The position numbers and the translations under genes were made by a program. From assembly GCF_017833295.1 (NCBI RefSeq), contig NZ_JAFIBW010000001.1, positions 5,332,001 to 5,396,000 of the forward strand: 64,000 nucleotides of DNA, written 5' to 3'. Positions 63,061-64,000 of this stretch are shown one piece after another. The DNA is from Methylobacterium sp. PvR107 (GTDB lineage: Bacteria > Pseudomonadota > Alphaproteobacteria > Rhizobiales > Beijerinckiaceae). The notes below the pieces were generated by a model. The model ran no database searches. It saw only the letters and a list, made by a program, of their open reading frames with translations, and was not told the origin of the DNA. Numbering within the stretch: position 1 is the stretch's first letter; each line of letters starts with the position of its first letter.

Positions 63061-63483
63061 ATGGGCCTGCTCGACGGTGCGAAGAACTTGATCGGCGACG
63101 TTGCGGCTGCAACCGACCGGGTTCTGGAGCGGACCGGGAGCGGCAAGCTAGCCCTGACGATGGCAAAATTCTATCCCGGCGGCCTCCCCGCCTTCCTCGA
63201 CCGCCTGCGAGGGGCCGGCCACGGCGACGCCGTCGCGTCCTGGCTGGCTACAGGGACGGGGCCGGAGGCGCGCCAATCGGTGCCGGCGGCCGCCATCGCG
63301 CGCTGCCTGCCGGAGGGCGTCGCGGAGCGTCTCGCCTATGACCTGGGTGTGCCGGAGGGCCGCGTGGCCGTCGTCCTGTCGGAGTTCCTGCCGGCCGCCG
63401 TGGCGGAGCAGAGCGAGAACGGGCGGCTGAAACCGCAGCCGAATTTCAGCACCCAGGTGCGATCAGCGCCCGGCGTCCCCTAA
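63061..63483 (+). CDS. DUF937 (YidB-like) protein
   Basis: 140 residues. The DUF937 pattern is GGLPAFLDRLRGAGHGDAVA then SWLATGTGP, then the LAYDLGVPEGRVAVVLSEFL pair of helices and a closing LKPQPNF. YidB-family proteins are small cytoplasmic proteins without assigned biochemistry. The ATG at 63061 has GGAGG six bases upstream. A second gene of the family begins at 63913, with a small exported protein encoded between them on the other strand. Confidence 0.8.
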   Translation: MGLLDGAKNLIGDVAAATDRVLERTGSGKLALTMAKFYPGGLPAFLDRLRGAGHGDAVASWLATGTGPEARQSVPAAAIARCLPEGVAERLAYDLGVPEGRVAVVLSEFLPAAVAEQSENGRLKPQPNFSTQVRSAPGVP

Positions 63484-63749
63484 GGGGTCGCGCATTTCAT
63501 CAGGGGCGGAGCGGTCGCGCAGCTCAGGTAGCAGGTCTGTTTCGCGAAGCAGAACCAGGAGAGCTCACCGCTCTTGAGGCAGGCCCCGCCACAATGGCGG
63601 TACGTGCCGAAGAGCGGCCGGACAAACACCGCGTCCGTGAGGGCGCGCGCCTCCGCGAGCCGGGACGTTTCGGGAGGCGCCGCGAGGGCCGCGCCCCACC
63701 AGACCGAGAGAATCAGGGGCAGGACCAGCGATCGGACCGGAAATCTCAT
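63480..63749 (-). CDS. Small exported Cys-rich hypothetical protein
   Basis: Not recognised. 89 residues from the ATG at 63749. The first 23 residues form a signal peptide (RSLVLPLILSVWWGAALA, then A). The mature part has six Cys (HCGGAC, SWFCF, TCYLSC, MKCA), suggesting three disulfides and a periplasmic or outer location. Its stop overlaps the end of the YidB-like gene by four bases in opposite orientation. Confidence 0.6.
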   Translation of the reverse strand: MRFPVRSLVLPLILSVWWGAALAAPPETSRLAEARALTDAVFVRPLFGTYRHCGGACLKSGELSWFCFAKQTCYLSCATAPPLMKCATP

Positions 63750-63912
63750 GACCGCTCGACCGTAAGACGTATTGCGGGCCGTCATTCCGGGCCACGGCCG
63801 AACTCCTGTCGACTAAATTGCGGTTCACGCCGTCCGGTCGCGCCGCAGGTCTCTCGCTCTTCGGGCGCGGTGCTCTACTATCGCCGTCAACGATTCACGA
63901 CAGGAGACCCGC

Positions 63913-64000
63913 ATGAGCCTGTTCAATTCCCTCGGGGGCTCCCTCGGGCAGATGGCGCTCAAGGCGTTGCCCGGCGTCATCCAGCAGGTGCTTCCCGGCG
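63913..64000 (+). CDS. Second DUF937 (YidB-like) protein, truncated by window end
   Basis: Only the first 29 codons are visible (LFNSLGGSLGQMALKALPG), matching the DUF937 N-terminus seen in YidB-type proteins (a Gly-rich helix followed by a Leu/Val-rich one). A CAGGAG ribosome site precedes the ATG. The rest lies beyond the window. Its nearness to the gene at 63061 suggests a duplication, though the visible parts are too short to measure similarity. Confidence 0.7.
   Translation, partial: MSLFNSLGGSLGQMALKALPGVIQQVLPG

Noticed and set aside
1..64000. CRISPR arrays, tRNA and rRNA genes
   Set aside because: No regularly spaced direct repeats and no T-loop or rRNA-like segments were noticed on either strand; a covariance search would be needed to be certain for tRNA.

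Overview
The window looks like a chromosomal segment from an alphaproteobacterium of the Hyphomicrobiales, most likely Methylobacterium or a close relative. The grounds are very high GC with strong third-position G/C bias, frequent ATGA/GTGA gene overlaps, the tsaB-rimI-plsC run, DUF6481 and DUF2934 genes, a transaldolase-phosphoglucose isomerase fusion, and a squalene/phytoene synthase-like plus Mth938-like pair beside secF-secD-yajC. The genus is inferred from gene content and order; no 16S rRNA is present. I saw no tRNA, rRNA, CRISPR array, insertion sequence or prophage.

Layout. 1-5.3 kb: a leftward tsaB-rimI-plsC operon, an Nfu-type Fe-S scaffold, a coiled-coil protein, a DUF2934 protein with a histone-H1-like tail and a HAD phosphatase. 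5.3-7.5 kb: small exported or hypothetical genes and about 1 kb without a convincing gene that carries a 19-bp inverted repeat. 7.5-15.4 kb: a rightward amide-utilisation unit (AtzG-like subunit, AtzE-family amidohydrolase, HpxZ/AtzH-like protein) followed by a complete oligopeptide-type ABC importer. 15.6-22.3 kb: acetyltransferase, argE, apaG, dCTP deaminase, an Lrp regulator, a cysteine dioxygenase-like protein and an HD-GYP protein. 21.6-30.6 kb: a leftward sugar operon, GH15 - tkt - tal/pgi fusion - gnd - pgl.

31.9-43.5 kb is the nitrate assimilation region: the nasT-nasS sensor pair, then a sigma-54-type promoter and structured leader, followed by a NirB-like FAD reductase, a NirA-type siroheme reductase, a CysJ-like flavoprotein, nitrate reductase nasA and siroheme synthase cysG. 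NasS (nitrate sensor) and NasT (ANTAR RNA-binding antiterminator) probably act on the leader at 34079-34228. 43.6-53.2 kb holds housekeeping genes: nudC, HIT, Usp, an acyltransferase, DUF4142, beta-carbonic anhydrase, a Nudix hydrolase, a frameshifted DUF429 gene, a CitE-like lyase coupled to dut, and a DUF815 ATPase. 53.4-57.3 kb: OsmC, an NTF2-like protein and a tight serS-surE-pcm operon. 57.4-61.9 kb, leftward: yajC-secD-secF-Mth938-like-squalene synthase-like, combining Sec export with two homologues of mitochondrial complex I assembly factors. 62-64 kb: an alpha/beta hydrolase, two DUF937 (YidB-like) genes (one cut by the window end) and a Cys-rich exported protein.

Several families of imperfectly palindromic intergenic repeats (80-170 bp) recur between genes, at about 15.4, 23.4, 26.5, 31.6, 38.9, 41.9, 43.55, 54.3, 57.35 and 59.7 kb.
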